Assembly (NCBI RefSeq): GCF_007565055.1
Contig: NC_044551.1
Location: 93,960,089 to 94,024,088 of the forward strand
Direction: 5' to 3'
Source of the DNA: Rhinopithecus roxellana
Lineage: Eukaryota > Chordata > Mammalia > Primates > Cercopithecidae
DNA: 64,000 nucleotides
Part shown: one piece after another, positions 1 to 11,335 of the stretch
Numbering within the stretch: the stretch's first letter is position 1
Layout of the letters: every line of letters starts with the position of its first letter
The notes under the pieces: generated by a model
Database searches by the model: none
Seen by the model: the letters and a program-made list of their open reading frames with translations, nothing else
What the model was told of the DNA's origin: nothing
Translations under genes and position numbers: made by a program

Positions 1-1482
1 ATAAACCAATTCATTATGTTAATAATATTCAGTATTCCCTAAACAAAAGAGAGTCTGAGGAGTTCCAATAATCAGCAAACACTTTCTTTTTTCCTGGGAG
101 TGTCACAGTCACGTGAGAAGGATTATGCAGAGTAGTAGCGTTTATGTCGCTTTGGGGTGCTATGCAGGGCATGGCATAAGAAGGAAGAATCCAGCCCTTT
201 AAATAATAATAAAGATGATGGAATACTTTAAGAAATATTTAATTTCTCTTATGAGAAAGCAAGGGTAATTAAGAAGCCAAGCTAAAGTGGAGTAAAAGCG
301 AGATTCCCTGTAGGCCAAAAACCAATGTAGATAGCAGGGATAATGCATTGGGTTTTCTGACTTGTTTTAATTAAATTCATGTGGTTTTTATCCTCCATGA
401 ACCCAGCATTTTTTAAAAGTGAGGGTGAAACTCCCAAGTTTAGAAGGAAACACTTGTTTCCTAATACATTAAGCTAATCTTTTGTATTTTCCTAGTGACG
501 CTGTAATATTCTGAAAAACAAGTCATTGTTTTATTAAGACACGAATGCTTTTAAACTGATACATTAGGAATCTGTTTCAGAAGAGACAATGTCATTTTTT
601 TCTCTCTAAAATTCTATGCTTATATAAATCTTTGCTTTCCTTGATTTGTATTAATGGAGGCATTTCTGGATATAAAATTTCCTTAATTAGGTAGTGACGG
701 TATTTGTGGTATCCTGAGTATCCTACCTGAGATTTTAGCAAAGCTGTGGAGAAGGTTCCCACATTGGGACAGAAGTGGAGAGACCATCGTTCACAGCACT
801 GTGGGGTTCTGGCTTTTCCTATCTATCCAAGTATTAAATTAAATTTGAGTTGGTGGGAGGCACACTTTTATTAAAATGCCATATGATACCTCATTTTGCC
901 CCCTCTGAAATTCATGTATTGTTATGTAGTTTTAATTTTAAAAGTTATTTCATTGATATGTTAGCTAATTAAATTATGCAGATGATATAGAATAGTAGAT
1001 AATCCCCCAAATACAATCATGGCTTCCATTTCATAAGTCTGATGTAGGTCCCTGGAGTACATCTAATCTTTGTGTCCATTTCATTTCATAGATGAATGAA
1101 ATAAAATTTGGTGAAATTAATTCACTTGCAATTTTGCACAGGAACTTTCAGGGAAAAACTAAAACATCATTTCAGATCAGTGTGACTTTGAGCCAGTTCA
1201 TCTCACCCCTACTCTATAGGAGCTGTTTGAATTTTATATCATGTTAAAACTTTTTATCTGTATAATATTCTTGAAATATACAACATTTCAAAAATAGCAA
1301 TGGACTTTCTCAGTAAAAAGGGGAAAGAAAATGGGATTTGAAGACATCAATGGAAATCCAGAAAAGCTTTCCCACTTTCCAATTATTTATCCATTTCACT
1401 TCCTTTTCATGCTTGTATGAACCGTTGTCTCTTATCCACATGATAATGAATGATGAACCTTTAACCCCCAACAAAAGAAAAA

Positions 1483-1483
<1 letters not shown>
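1..1483. other. Unique AT-rich non-coding DNA
   Basis: No gene, RNA or clear repeat is recognised here. Around 1040-1150 there is a faint resemblance to an antisense MIR core (a degraded version of the 'gaaactgaggcacagag...taacttgc' block), too weak to annotate separately. All reading frames are short. Confidence 0.6.
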
Positions 1484-1523
<40 letters not shown>

Positions 1524-1544
1524 AGAGAGAGAGAGAGAGAGAGA
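1484..1544. repeat. Compound (CA)n(GA)n microsatellite
   Basis: An uninterrupted CA run (about 1484-1520) changes directly into an uninterrupted GA run (1521-1544). Such pure compound dinucleotide tracts are usually length-polymorphic. The Thr-His and Arg-Glu repeats of the reading frames crossing it are only translations of this tract. Confidence 0.95.
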
Positions 1545-1572
1545 CATCTCTATAAACTTGATGGCCTACGTA

Positions 1573-2092
1573 TATATTGCTGCCTAACCAACTCTCACGA
1601 ATGAGGATAGATGGTTGAAAATATAGTTTTTTCTTAAACAAAATAATTATTAATATTGCTTATGAATCTTCAGTTTGGCCAAGTCTCAGCAGGCACAGCT
1701 TGTCTATGTTCTATGTCAATTGGAATAGCTGTACTAAGGATGGAATAGCCAAGATGTCAGCAATTCAGTCATGTCTGAGGGCTGGAGGACTTCGCTCCTT
1801 TCCACATAGGCCTTTCCATAGGAGCAGCTCTGTGGACTGCGTGGGCTTCCTTGAGATTGAAGATTTGCTTCCAAGTGTGAACATCCCAAGAAAGCCAGAG
1901 AAAGCTGTGTGACGCTTCATGACCATCTTCGGAAGTCACATACTATCACTTCTGTTATATATTGTAGTTATGAGAGCACTCAGATTCAAGGGGAGGAAGG
2001 TAGGGAGACCCCACTTCTCAAAAGGATAAGTCTCAAAATCACCTTGTAAGAAGAATATCGTGACCACCTTTGGAAAATATCTTCAACAACTG
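1573..2092 (-). mobile_element. MaLR/MLT1-like solitary LTR (antisense)
   Basis: The stretch reads like the reverse complement of a long mammalian MaLR-type LTR. Visible landmarks in order are a degraded 'tattgctgc-taac' start, 'cacagcttgtctatg', a 'ggaagtcacatac-atcacttctg' block near 1935, 'cagattcaaggggagg' near 1981, and 'ccacctttggaaaata' near 2063. The elements I recall with this order are LTRs of the ERVL-MaLR group. No internal retroviral sequence lies beside it, so it is probably a solo LTR. Exact ends and subfamily are uncertain because of heavy divergence. Confidence 0.55.
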
Positions 2093-2677
2093 GTGCTGGC
2101 AATTTTCTTTATTGAGAAAGGTAATTAATGCTTTGTGTTTGCTGGTTATGGTGATGCCAGTTGGGCAGCAGAAAGTACAAGTAAGTAAAATTAAATAACA
2201 GCTTTTGCCACCCATTTGGGCTGAGTTTTAAACAAGGAAATGAAAGCAGCAGTTGCCAAAGATAATCTAAGATTGACTTTTTGTTCATTGTGAGCATTCT
2301 GTTTTAAAATCAAGTTTTCCCTGGGTGCATATCTTGCTGTACATACATTTTAAAAGCATCTAGTTGAAGGCTGCAAGTTTTCATATTCCCAACAGTATGT
2401 GTGTTACTTCTTTCAGGAATATGCCCAGTGGACTACATGAATGCTATTTCTGCAAATTTTTCTTAAAATCATAAATTTTCTTTTTAGGATAGCACTGAAC
2501 TGATTTTAAACTGATTTCATTTATGCTCCACTCAGGACCCTGGGCACTGCCTTGCACTCCTGGGTGCTTAATAATGTGATTCGGTGATGAATTTCTATTA
2601 AAAAACCTTTCTAGAAGTCAAAATATTTCACTGTATTGTTTGGGTTACAGCATTTGACTAAAGTATTTTTTTCTCTT
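2093..2677. other. Unique non-coding DNA
   Basis: Nothing recognised. AT-rich with short frames only. Confidence 0.5.
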
Positions 2678-2860
2678 TTATTCATTTAATAAATATTTAT
2701 TGAGTATCCCCAAGGTCACAGTTTTTAATTATAGGCTTTAGGGGTGGAATAGAGGGAATTTCATAAATATATGATCTTTTTCTTTGAAGTTATGTAAGGT
2801 CCAGGGCAGATGATATCATTTAAATCTAGTTATTCATCTTAAAAATATACAAGGCTGGGC
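2678..2860 (-). mobile_element. L2 3'-end fragment (antisense, tentative)
   Basis: The start 'attcatttaataaatatttattgag' (2681-2705) is the reverse complement of the usual L2 3' end with its TGAATGAAT-type tail. The following bases fit the L2 3' UTR only loosely. It would be an ancient, degraded LINE-2 tail. Confidence 0.45.
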
Positions 2861-5321
2861 ATAAAGGCCATACCCTTCGCCTTTGAAAGAGAGGGGCAGT
2901 ATGTTGATGTCACTTTGGAATATAAGACAATTACACAAATGGTCAGTTCAGCAAGCACTGCTCCACAAATATCAATGTCTTCTATAAATATCCTCCTGTC
3001 TTCATCTCAGGGAGTCTGTTCTATTACTCTGGTCACAGTCATGTTTTCTGCGTATATTTTAAAAATTCAAAACACATTTTTACAATTTAAAATTATTGTG
3101 ATCACTTTAATTTTCCTTTGATTTATCTATTAAAATTGAACTTGGGCAGCAAATTAAGATTATTTATGAGAGAAGCTTTTGTGTATTTAAAACACCACTT
3201 TCTTCACTGTTCGAAATACTCATTTTCCCATGTATCCCACAGAGACCAATCCTGCTTAGGCCACTGCAAGTGACATGACCATTAGAAATTATTCTTTCTT
3301 TAACGGGTAATTTTCTAGCATGCATATCTGAATCCATGTAGAGTATCAACCTGAAAGCAATAAGGTTGCATTTCTCTAGCTATAAATTAAATAATTCAGT
3401 TTTCACCATATCAGTCAGACACTGAGTCTTTTCTCCATTCCCCAAGTCAGATATATATTTTGAATGTCTAATGACATTATAGTGTCTATGTTATCCCTTC
3501 CCCCAAGGGTCTCCTTCTTTAATTTTGAAGAGGAAGAGGGTGTGGCTTGTCTATCCCTAATCCTTGTCCGCCAGTGGCTGGCCTGTGTCTATGGCCAGTG
3601 CTCACACACAGCAACTGGGCACATCTACATTCTGCTCCCTGTGAAGGTGGCATGCTACTTTAGTGGCGTAAGGTGGACTGGCCATTTATTTTACCTCAGT
3701 TGATATGCTAAGAAAGATCTTTATTTCTCCTACAAGTAAATTCTCTTTTCTTCAACTAAAAAAATAGTAATAAGTTATATTGAAAGGCTTGTTTTCTTTT
3801 TAATTTATTGTACTAAATAAACATTGTTGTACATATCTGGCAGTGTAGGTACTGCCTCGGCACCCTCCCTTAAATGTGGATTATGTTTTTAATGGCCTCC
3901 AAATCTTTTAGTGGGAGAACATTTACTCAACTGGAGGTTAGGTGAGATTAACGGTCTTTGGCCTGGGTTGTAATGATTTCTCTTATTGATCCAAATATGC
4001 TATTTTTTCCTTGCAACTTACTTGAATTGCTATTCGGATACAAGTGAAGTTAGAAACTTGATTTTGTAGTGATCCACTTCAACCTGAAATGATAGGATTA
4101 GAGCCAAGATGTTATAGTTTCATTAATTTGCTCATAAAATGTGCTCCTGAAACTTGCATTCTTGTTGCCATGTGTTGAATTGTTTACTGCTGTAGTGAAC
4201 CATCTCCATGAACTAACGAAGTCTCCCGCCTATGATGGAAAAACAAGGTGTCTGGAGAAATTAATGTGGTTAAAGGAATTGTTATTGGGGTGATGATTAG
4301 ATCAGAGGGCAAAAGTAGGTGTACTGGCATTTAAGATGTAAAAACAATACAGATCCTTTGTGAAGTTTATTCCTTGTACTAAATAAATGATCATTATGCT
4401 AAAATTCACTTGTAGAACAGGGATTTGTTCATCCCGTTCTCCATTTTCTGAGTTCACCTCCCCCGTATCTTCTCTAATTCTATTGGATACAGCTTTTCTC
4501 ACTCTCCGGCAGTAAGTATATAGCACCAGCACACACTGGCTCTTTACAATCATCACGGATTATTTTGAAATAATTGGCAATAAATATACTAGACGTCTAA
4601 ATTTACTAACGAATAATTTAGAATGGAAAAGGAAACTGTGTTGACTCACTGACCTTGTAAAACTCCTGGAGATCGTTAAAGTGAAATATGTGAAAATTAT
4701 TATGTCACTGTTACCAGGTAACATCAGACAGAGTAAGTTATCTATCCCTAGAGGAACTGTGTTAAAATAAAAAATTATATTTAAAATCCTACTCTGCTCT
4801 CCAAATAGTAATTCATGTGGTAGGGTGTAAATTGATATTTATTTTCACACAAGCTGTTTTCCTTAAACTGCATAATATTTTCTTATAAATAGTTACAAAT
4901 CTTAGGAAATATGACTATTTTCTTTGTTTATAAATTCTGTGTAAATAACTTATTTACCTAATTTTTAAATTTCTAAGCTTTAGACAACAATTTTGTTTCT
5001 TATTTTTCTAAAAAGTATCAAACAATCCAATAACCTGAAAATTGTCCTGCTCCTTTCAACTTAGCTTTTGCTTAGCTTTTGCTTTTTTGTGAGAAAGTAA
5101 CTTGTTTGTGCTTAGGGAATACTGTTGAACAACAGATGTCTCTTTTGTCTCTGTCAAATCAATCAGCAAATGCTGTAAAAGATGCAGCCTAGTCAATTGC
5201 ATCAATTAGGGTTGTCATGAGGTGTGAAGTTGAAGGCAATGTTCACATTTGAACAGAAACAGTGACAAATATTTCAGACTGTTACGATTCCATCATTGTA
5301 TTTCTAACTTGAATTTCAAGT
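2861..5321. other. Unique AT-rich non-coding DNA
   Basis: No recognised repeat, RNA or exon. The longest frames (about 79-84 codons near 3464-3703 and 4302-4556) have no known domain and no splice context. Confidence 0.5.
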
Positions 5322-5335
5322 AGAAACTACAAAAC

Positions 5336-5456
5336 ACTGTAGTCCCAGCTTCTTGGGAGGCTGAGTCTGTAATGCCCTATGCTTGTGCCCATGAATAGCC
5401 ATGGCACTCCAGCCTGGGCAACATAGCAAGACCCTGTCTCTAAAAAAATTTTTTAA
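5336..5456 (+). mobile_element. 7SL RNA-derived monomer retroposon with target duplication
   Basis: From 5339 the sequence follows the start of 7SL RNA or an Alu monomer ('tgtagtcccagc', then 'gggaggctgag'). It then jumps to the 3' part of the Alu domain with 'gaatagcca' and 'cactccagcctgggcaacat', ending in 'gtctct' and seven A. The 'gaatagcca' step is present in 7SL and the oldest fossil Alu monomers but was lost from later Alus. About 20 nt of the 5' end and roughly 40 nt internally are missing. It is flanked by agaaactacaaaac (5322-5335) and agaaactacaagac (5457-5470), a 14-bp target duplication with one mismatch, so this is a whole L1-mediated insertion. It could be called FAM/FLAM-A or a truncated 7SL pseudogene. 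Confidence 0.8.
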
Positions 5457-5470
5457 AGAAACTACAAGAC

Positions 5471-5924
5471 AAAAGCAGAAAGAGTATGGTCAATAGCTAT
5501 GCTTTCTACCATTGCAAAGTATATTTTTAACTTTTCCTAAGAAATATTAATTGGATAAAATAAGGCTACCACAGGATGAATGAATGATTTTATTCTTTGT
5601 CAGGGTTTTGCACTAATATCTCAAATGAGATATAAAACCATATAGCAAAATGAATTTTAGCAAGAAGTGGCACATGTTTTAGAGGAGTATTATAACATCT
5701 TTGAAGTAATGTGTTTCTTCATCTTGACTTGGGAGTTGCCTTTTCAGTTTGGTTTATATTTATACTTAAAATAAAATATTAATGTTATACATAAAAATTA
5801 CATTTTAGTCACAATTGCATTCATTAATTTTGTTTTAATCAAAGTTATGAACACTGAACTTAATAAAAATATATTTCAATTTGACCTACAATTGTGAAGA
5901 GATTTTCTACCTGCTTCCTTTTAG
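5471..5924. other. Unique non-coding DNA
   Basis: Nothing recognised. Confidence 0.5.
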
Positions 5925-6140
5925 TTACTTTATGCCAGGTGTGGTTTGGAGCACCTCATATGTTAACTGTTTTAATCCCAATCAGCATTATGAGAAACTG
6001 ACTATAGAAATCACTGCATTAGATAAGGAGAAACAGACAGAGAAGGCTCCTCGGTCACCAAGTGAGTGGCAAAAATGAGATTTGAAACCAGGCAGCCCCA
6101 TTCTGGAATCTCTGTTTAATGCTAAATAGGGCCACCTCTC
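5925..6140 (-). mobile_element. MIR (antisense)
   Basis: The order of blocks matches the reverse complement of a MIR. These are 'tatgccaggtgtgg', a degraded 'tttaatcccaatcagcattatgag', 'ggagaaacagacagagaagg', 'tcaccaagtgagtggcaaaaatgag', 'tttgaaaccaggcagccccattctgg' and a degraded tRNA-related end. MIRs are ancient tRNA-derived SINEs mobilised by L2, and this one is close to full length. Confidence 0.75.
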
Positions 6141-6211
6141 AGGGTGCATAATAATTTTAGCTACAATTTTGTACTTCCCATTACTTGGCCAGAAAATGTA
6201 ATTTCTCTGCA

Positions 6212-6405
6212 ATAGTTCACTTAATCCTCACAGCAGACCTGCAAGATAAGGAAATTAACTTTCCTTAAAGACAAGAAAATGTTGTTTCAGAATGCTGCAT
6301 GACTTTCCCCCTTGCCCTCAATTATGTCATTGAGTGCCAAACAGAGAATAGAAATTTGAGCTGCACTACCCTTAGCTCTTAGATGCTTCAATCAATTATT
6401 CCAAA
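6212..6405 (-). mobile_element. Second MIR (antisense, degraded)
   Basis: 'cacttaatcctcacagcagacct' followed by 'gataaggaaattaac', then 'attatgtcattgagtgcc-aacagagaatagaaatttgag' follows the antisense MIR core and tRNA-related head at lower identity than the neighbouring copy. The middle is disturbed by indels. It lies just after another MIR in the same orientation. Confidence 0.5.
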
Positions 6406-7393
6406 AGTTTAACATGTTACTATTATTATTTTCCCTTTTAAAAAGTTACAGTGCAAGTGAAAAACAGATTGTGAGCAGACATCAGCAAGAAGAAGATGAA
6501 GGAGCAATGGAAGCTATTGTTGCAAACCACATGAAGGGCGCCATTTTGAGTAACTGCAGATCGTTGCCATGAACAACACCTGCAAAATGAAAGTGATGCA
6601 GTAAATTCTTATAATTTTATGTTGTCTTGACATTCGTTTTGAATGTGGTTTGGCTTTCTCATATCAGAAGCAAGGCTCAGTTAGTTACTCTTGTTTTATA
6701 CTACATCCAAATGGCTCAAGCTGGTGGCCAGAGATGAGAATTTACAGGTTCGCCATTTCCTCTAGTCTCGATGGATTACCTGCTAGTCTGACCAGGCCCT
6801 CATTGCTAAGGAGTCTGAGCCCCTGGTCACCATGCCATGGTTGCCACATTAGCCAATTCATCGTCAGTCGCAGTTAAAGAGAAGAAAGAAAGGCTCCAGT
6901 GGGTCGTCGGTACCTAAACCGATGCCTATTTGCCTGATTGTGTTACAGCAGCAATATTTCCTTCCAATGATGAGGATCAACCACTCTTAACATGATAGTG
7001 TCTCATTTTCTTGTCTGTTATTCATAAGACACGAAGACTCCAAGTATTTGCAACCTGCTAATGTAGTTTTCTTGTGACTTTAGGTTCAGTCCTGGATATA
7101 ACATTCAGACTTAACTATAGATTATGGCAGGTTCACCTAACCTGTAAGCTTACTACAAGTCAGCTCATTATAGGCAGTTCTGGCTGTTTGGTCACTTGGT
7201 GACCCTTATTCAATGGCTCCATTTCAACCAGGGCCTACTAGCATGCCAGGTGCAGGCTGTCAAAGGTGTTTAACCATTTGCTGCAGCTGTATGGCTAGTG
7301 CATCAGATACCTATGAGGCTGTGCTGTTACTTCCCATTAGAGCTTTGAATAAATACCACATGGCGTATTCTCCCACCATCGAGACCTCTAAAG
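6406..7393. other. Unique non-coding DNA
   Basis: No repeat recognised. The part around 6680-6900 is less AT-rich than its surroundings, but no frame is long and no exon signals are convincing. Confidence 0.5.
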
Positions 7394-7610
7394 CGTTGGT
7401 TCTCGAACAGGATAATTTGCCATTTATGGGAAATTAGAGAATGTCTAAAGATACTTTAGATTGTTACAACTTGGGAGGAGAGTGGTATCACCACATAATG
7501 GGTGGAGGCCAAGAATGCCACTAACCATGTGACAATGCTCAGGGCAGCCCACCCAGGACTAGAAATGAGCCAGCCTGAAATGTTGGTAGTGCCGAGGTTG
7601 AAAAACCCTG
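7394..7610 (+). mobile_element. MER5A-type hAT-Charlie DNA transposon
   Basis: A 217-bp element with degraded terminal inverted repeats (start 'cgttggttctcgaac', end 'gaggttgaaaaaccctg') and the MER5A interior order 'gggaaattagagaatgtctaaagatac', 'gttacaacttgggaggagagtgg', 'gggtggaggccaagaatgcc', 'ggcagccc'. MER5A is a non-autonomous hAT element of about 190 bp. The 8-bp flanks (ctctaaag / ttcttatg) fit a degraded hAT duplication. It has no coding capacity. Confidence 0.85.
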
Positions 7611-7682
7611 TTCTTATGCCATAGGAACTACCAGTTTTTGTGACTAAAGTGTCTCTCTCACCCTCCAGCCTCCGACACGCCC

Positions 7683-7808
7683 CAGTGCGTGTTGTTCCTC
7701 TCTGTGTGTCCATGTATTCTCATAGTTTCCACTTCTAAGTGGGAACAGGCAGTATTTGGTTTTCTGCTCCTGCATTAATTTGCTAAGGATAATGGTCTAC
7801 AACTTTCT
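7683..7808 (-). mobile_element. Short L1 fragment (antisense)
   Basis: 'gtgtccatgtattctcat', 'cccacttatgagtgggaac'-like 'ccacttctaagtgggaacaggcagtatttggttttctgctcctgc' and 'ttaatttgctaaggataatgg' match the reverse complement of the L1 ORF2/3'UTR junction region of primate L1s. Both ends are truncated and there is no A-tail, so it is an orphan fragment. Confidence 0.75.
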
Positions 7809-7810
7809 GA

Positions 7811-8198
7811 GAAAAATGCATCCAAGGAATTTTATATTTATCCCAATTATCCTTAAATATGAATTCAAAAGACATTGCCTCTCAATGCTTTATGATTTTA
7901 GGGACTTGATAGTTAATACTGAATATAATAATGTGATGACTGATAGAAAATGTTATATGCTTTCAAAGAGAGAGCGATGGCTAAATAACTGTATTAATAC
8001 ATAATACAATGTACATACCATAAATAATGAGAGCAAGATAATGATATAAATAAAATTAGTTTCGACATAACAAAAGGTTGAAAGAAGTATAAATGCAATT
8101 GTTTCTCCATTTATCATAGCAGGGAGCTGGTCACTAAATAGTGCCTAAAATTAGAGATTTTGATCTCTGGATTTTTTTGTCAAACATATTTTTAACTC
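7811..8198. other. Unique AT-rich DNA
   Basis: Nothing recognised. Confidence 0.5.
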
Positions 8199-8254
8199 TA
8201 AGGAGATCCCCTAGTGACTAACATTTTAAGGAGATCCCCTAGTAACTAATATTT
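8199..8254. repeat. 28-bp unit in direct tandem, two copies
   Basis: The unit beginning 'taaggagatcccctagt' occurs at 8199-8226 and again at 8227-8254 with two transition differences (gtgactaac / gtaactaat positions). There is no spacer. It looks like a local slippage or patch duplication of moderate age. Confidence 0.9.
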
Positions 8255-9429
8255 TACTTGATAAAAAAGAATAGACATGTAATTATGAGGTGCACCATTA
8301 CGTGCGACTAATGAAAAAAAAATACAAGTAAACCAGGGCACATTATCAAAACACCCTTGACTGTAAGAGGTATTCTGATTTCAAAGAGCATAAAATGAGA
8401 ATAATCAGAAGTTTTTAATTGAGGGAAAAATCCTTTTGGTGAAGAAATATTTGACTGAAGTTCAGAAATCTCTTTCATTCTACATTAATATCTACATATT
8501 ATATTTAAGTAACCTTACATGTACACTTAAGTGTAAACTCTTTATTTACTTTGATATTGTATAATGCTATGTATATTTATTCATTTACTCCTATATGTTA
8601 AATGTGTCTACCTATCTGTCTTTCTCTCTCTCTATCCATTCATCTAGCTAACTCCACATATATTTCTAGCCATAGAAAAATGTGTACCAATTGTCTTTAT
8701 CACATAGTAACAAAGACTGTCTTGTGTGGTTGTCTCTAATGCAGTGTAATGTAATTTTTGTGTCCTTTGATTTTTTTTTCTTGCCTTGAAATTTTTGTGA
8801 TAGCTACAAAATTTGCAAAATCATCATTATTCCTAGAAAAATGTCTTTCTATGCAGGAATAACATTATGAAAAGACGTGTCGCCAATTTTTCTCACAAGG
8901 CATTAGTGTATTAAGTAGCAGTTGGAGAGATTTGTTCTGATTTGAATAGGTGTGACCCTTGCATATCTAGTTTGGTGTCCAGAAAATTTCTTTACTGATT
9001 TTTCCTCATAACATTTTGAGATACGTGCGTGTGTGTGGACAAACAGATACTCTTTTTTTTCGCTGCTCTATATCTGGAAAATCACTGTGAAATAATTCTC
9101 AGAAAGCTGCAAAGAAGTAGCTGAATATAGAGTGTAGTGTTTTCAGGCTGCTGAAATGTCGACAGACATTTTTATTTGTTTATCTTCTTGCTGATTGATT
9201 GATTGCTCAGTCTAAGGCAAATCATAGGAGTCTCTGATCCAGGTTAGTCAGTCAAGGTACTGCCTCAGAGAAATACCTGTCAAGTGAAGGTTATCATTGA
9301 TAGATGACTTCTGTGAGTAATCATCAAACTTTAATCACAAGTAAATAAACCAATGAACAAATAATTATTGGTCTATCTAATTAACTTTAAATTTCAGCCA
9401 AATCAGGAGGGACATGAGAAACAGAATTC
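8255..9429. other. Unique AT-rich DNA with a CT-rich patch
   Basis: No gene or interspersed repeat recognised. A short pyrimidine-rich patch ('tgtctttctctctctctatcc') lies near 8618-8640. Confidence 0.5.
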
Positions 9430-9565
9430 TCATGTTGCCACTTATTAAAAATGCATTCCTGGGGAAATAATTTAACTTCTCAAAACATCCATCTTTTCAT
9501 CTACAAAAAAAATTATTGTTATGAAGAATAGATGAGAAAATGTATGAAAGCATTAGCAAAATAAT
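9430..9565 (+). mobile_element. MIR fragment (sense, tentative)
   Basis: 'ttaacttctcaaaacatccatcttttcatctac' followed by 'attattgttatgaagaatagatgagaaaatgtatgaaagca' follows the MIR core and downstream part (acttctc...cagttttctcatctgt...gttgtgaggatta...) at low identity. Confidence 0.45.
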
Positions 9566-10349
9566 TTTTACATGTATATATGTGTATACACATTTATTTT
9601 CTTAGTAAGCACTGTGTATATGAACTTCTGTCTACACAAATCAAAAACAAGATTACATTCTCCATTAACCAAAGAATGACAATGGGCAAAGAAAGGCAAT
9701 AAATCTACCTCAGGACTGGCAGAACCGTCACATGAAGCAAGGAACTGCAGTGGTATTCCCACCTTGAGAAAGGTGGAGTTACAGAAAGCGCAGAGACAGC
9801 ACTCAGCAGAAAACTGGACCACGGCACCCACTCTCGTGGGGGCACCATCTCCACCAGCCCTGTGCAATTTATAGCCCCAAGCTGCCGTGTTAGGACCTGC
9901 TCAGAACTGTGGGATTCTGGAGATCTGGAGAATATACTTACATAACAACCAGATGAGAAATACCATCCTCAAGGTTTTCTTCAAATACAAAACTTCCCTT
10001 AACATTTGCTTGTACACAAAACATTAACAGCATGTAACACAGGCAGCAAGCACAAGAAATTGAATTCAGGTAGGAAGGTAAAAGCTGAGAGTATTGAGGA
10101 AAAAGGGAAATAAGTGTATTTATAATTCACAAATAGATGATGGAAGGAATATTATCTAAAATAAAACAGTATCTATGAAACAAAGCCAGAGGAATTAGAT
10201 AGGAAACCTAGGCAAAAATAATGGAAAGAAAAATAGAAAGAAAAGAACTACAACTCTGGAGCTTCATTCTTTCCACAAATCTTCCCACGTGTGACAAAAA
10301 CATTCACAGATCTTTGCACTTGTTGACGATGGCATTGTTTTACTAATAT
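9566..10349. other. Unique DNA with a GC-richer patch
   Basis: About 9700-9950 is clearly richer in GC than the surroundings and includes a 99-codon antisense frame over 9568-9867. That frame has no recognisable domain, its 3' part is low-complexity, and no splice or polyadenylation context supports it. No repeat family was assigned. Confidence 0.4.
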
Positions 10350-10500
10350 GTTAAGTTTATGGCAGGAAGATGTGGATACAGATTCTGGGCTTCACTTACA
10401 TGTCATGCGAGTTTGGAGAAGTACTTAACTTCTACCACTTCAATTTCCTCATTTGGATATCGGTAAAAATAGTAACTCAGTGGGTAACATTGAAGATTAA
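10350..10500 (+). mobile_element. MIR (sense)
   Basis: 'ctgggcttcacttacatgtcatgcgagtttggagaagtacttaacttc' and 'caatttcctcatttggatatcggtaaaaatag' match the MIR core (cttggg-caagtcacttaacctc...cctcatctgtaaaa) with ordinary divergence. Confidence 0.6.
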
Positions 10501-10764
10501 TCAGCTACTGCGGTTTATTTCGTGGTAAGCCCATAATCTTAACTTCAGTGTTAACTTTAATGTGTTGTTAAACTTTAATGTTTACTAATTTGACAGTGTC
10601 TAGCCTTGAAATCAGACTTCTCAATTAGCCGTCTCATGAGTATTTACTATTTTCACGAACAATGAACTCATTACTTTGTGTGTGTGTCTATGTTTTTACC
10701 TATTGTGAAGACATTCTTCCTTCAAGAAAGAAAATAAAATAATTACTACCAAGTTTAAAAATCC

Positions 10765-11335
10765 CTGACTTACACCTCTTCCAGCCAAACTAGTATATGA
10801 GAAACCTGTAGTCTGCCTTCCCGTTGTGATCTGATCAAGAGGGGGAGAACAAAAGCCCCTTTCTCAAGCTCTAGCTTACCTAACTTTCAGCAGAACAACT
10901 ACAAAAGACCCTAGAAACTGTTAACCACAGTTTCTGCTTCGGGGAGCCAGGGATTTCCCTGAAGCCCAGCGTGTGCAGTGAGGACTGAAACGCAACTTAC
11001 AGTTACTCCTTGTTCATTTTAATGCTAAAAAAATCATATCCAAAGGAGGAAATTTAAAATGCCAATGCTACAGGAAATGAGTAAAGAAGCATGTAAAACC
11101 ACTCCCTGTGCATGCCCTCATAATACCTCTCCCCCTGGGAAGGCCCTGTAAAATTAACTCCCACACTTCTTCCAGGGAGCAGCCCGTTCCTTTTCCTTTC
11201 TCAGTGCTGACTCCCTTGTGCACAAGCTAAATAAATATTCTCTTAACTGCTATACATGGTAGTCTTTTCTCATTATTTATCTCCTGTGAGATAGCAAGAA
11301 CCCAAAGTACCAGTAACATATCTTTCACAGGTTCT
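10765..11335 (+). mobile_element. Probable solitary LTR, ERV1-like
   Basis: The region has the composition and signals of a class I retroviral LTR. There is a GC-richer U3, a TATA-like 'gaaggccctgtaaaatt' near 11141, a pyrimidine-rich stretch, then 'gctaaataaatattctc' with an AATAAA polyadenylation signal near 11230, followed by an R/U5-like tail containing 'cctgtgagat'. No retroviral genes flank it. Ends and family are uncertain; I could not see a clear short target duplication. Orientation is taken from the AATAAA signal. Confidence 0.5.

Noticed and set aside
1338..1604. Frame with His-Thr and Arg-Glu repeats, resembling a repeat protein
   Set aside because: It is the translation of the CA/GA microsatellite.
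9568..9867. 99-codon antisense frame in a GC-richer patch
   Set aside because: No known domain, a low-complexity tail and no splice or polyadenylation context; the frame is best explained by local composition.
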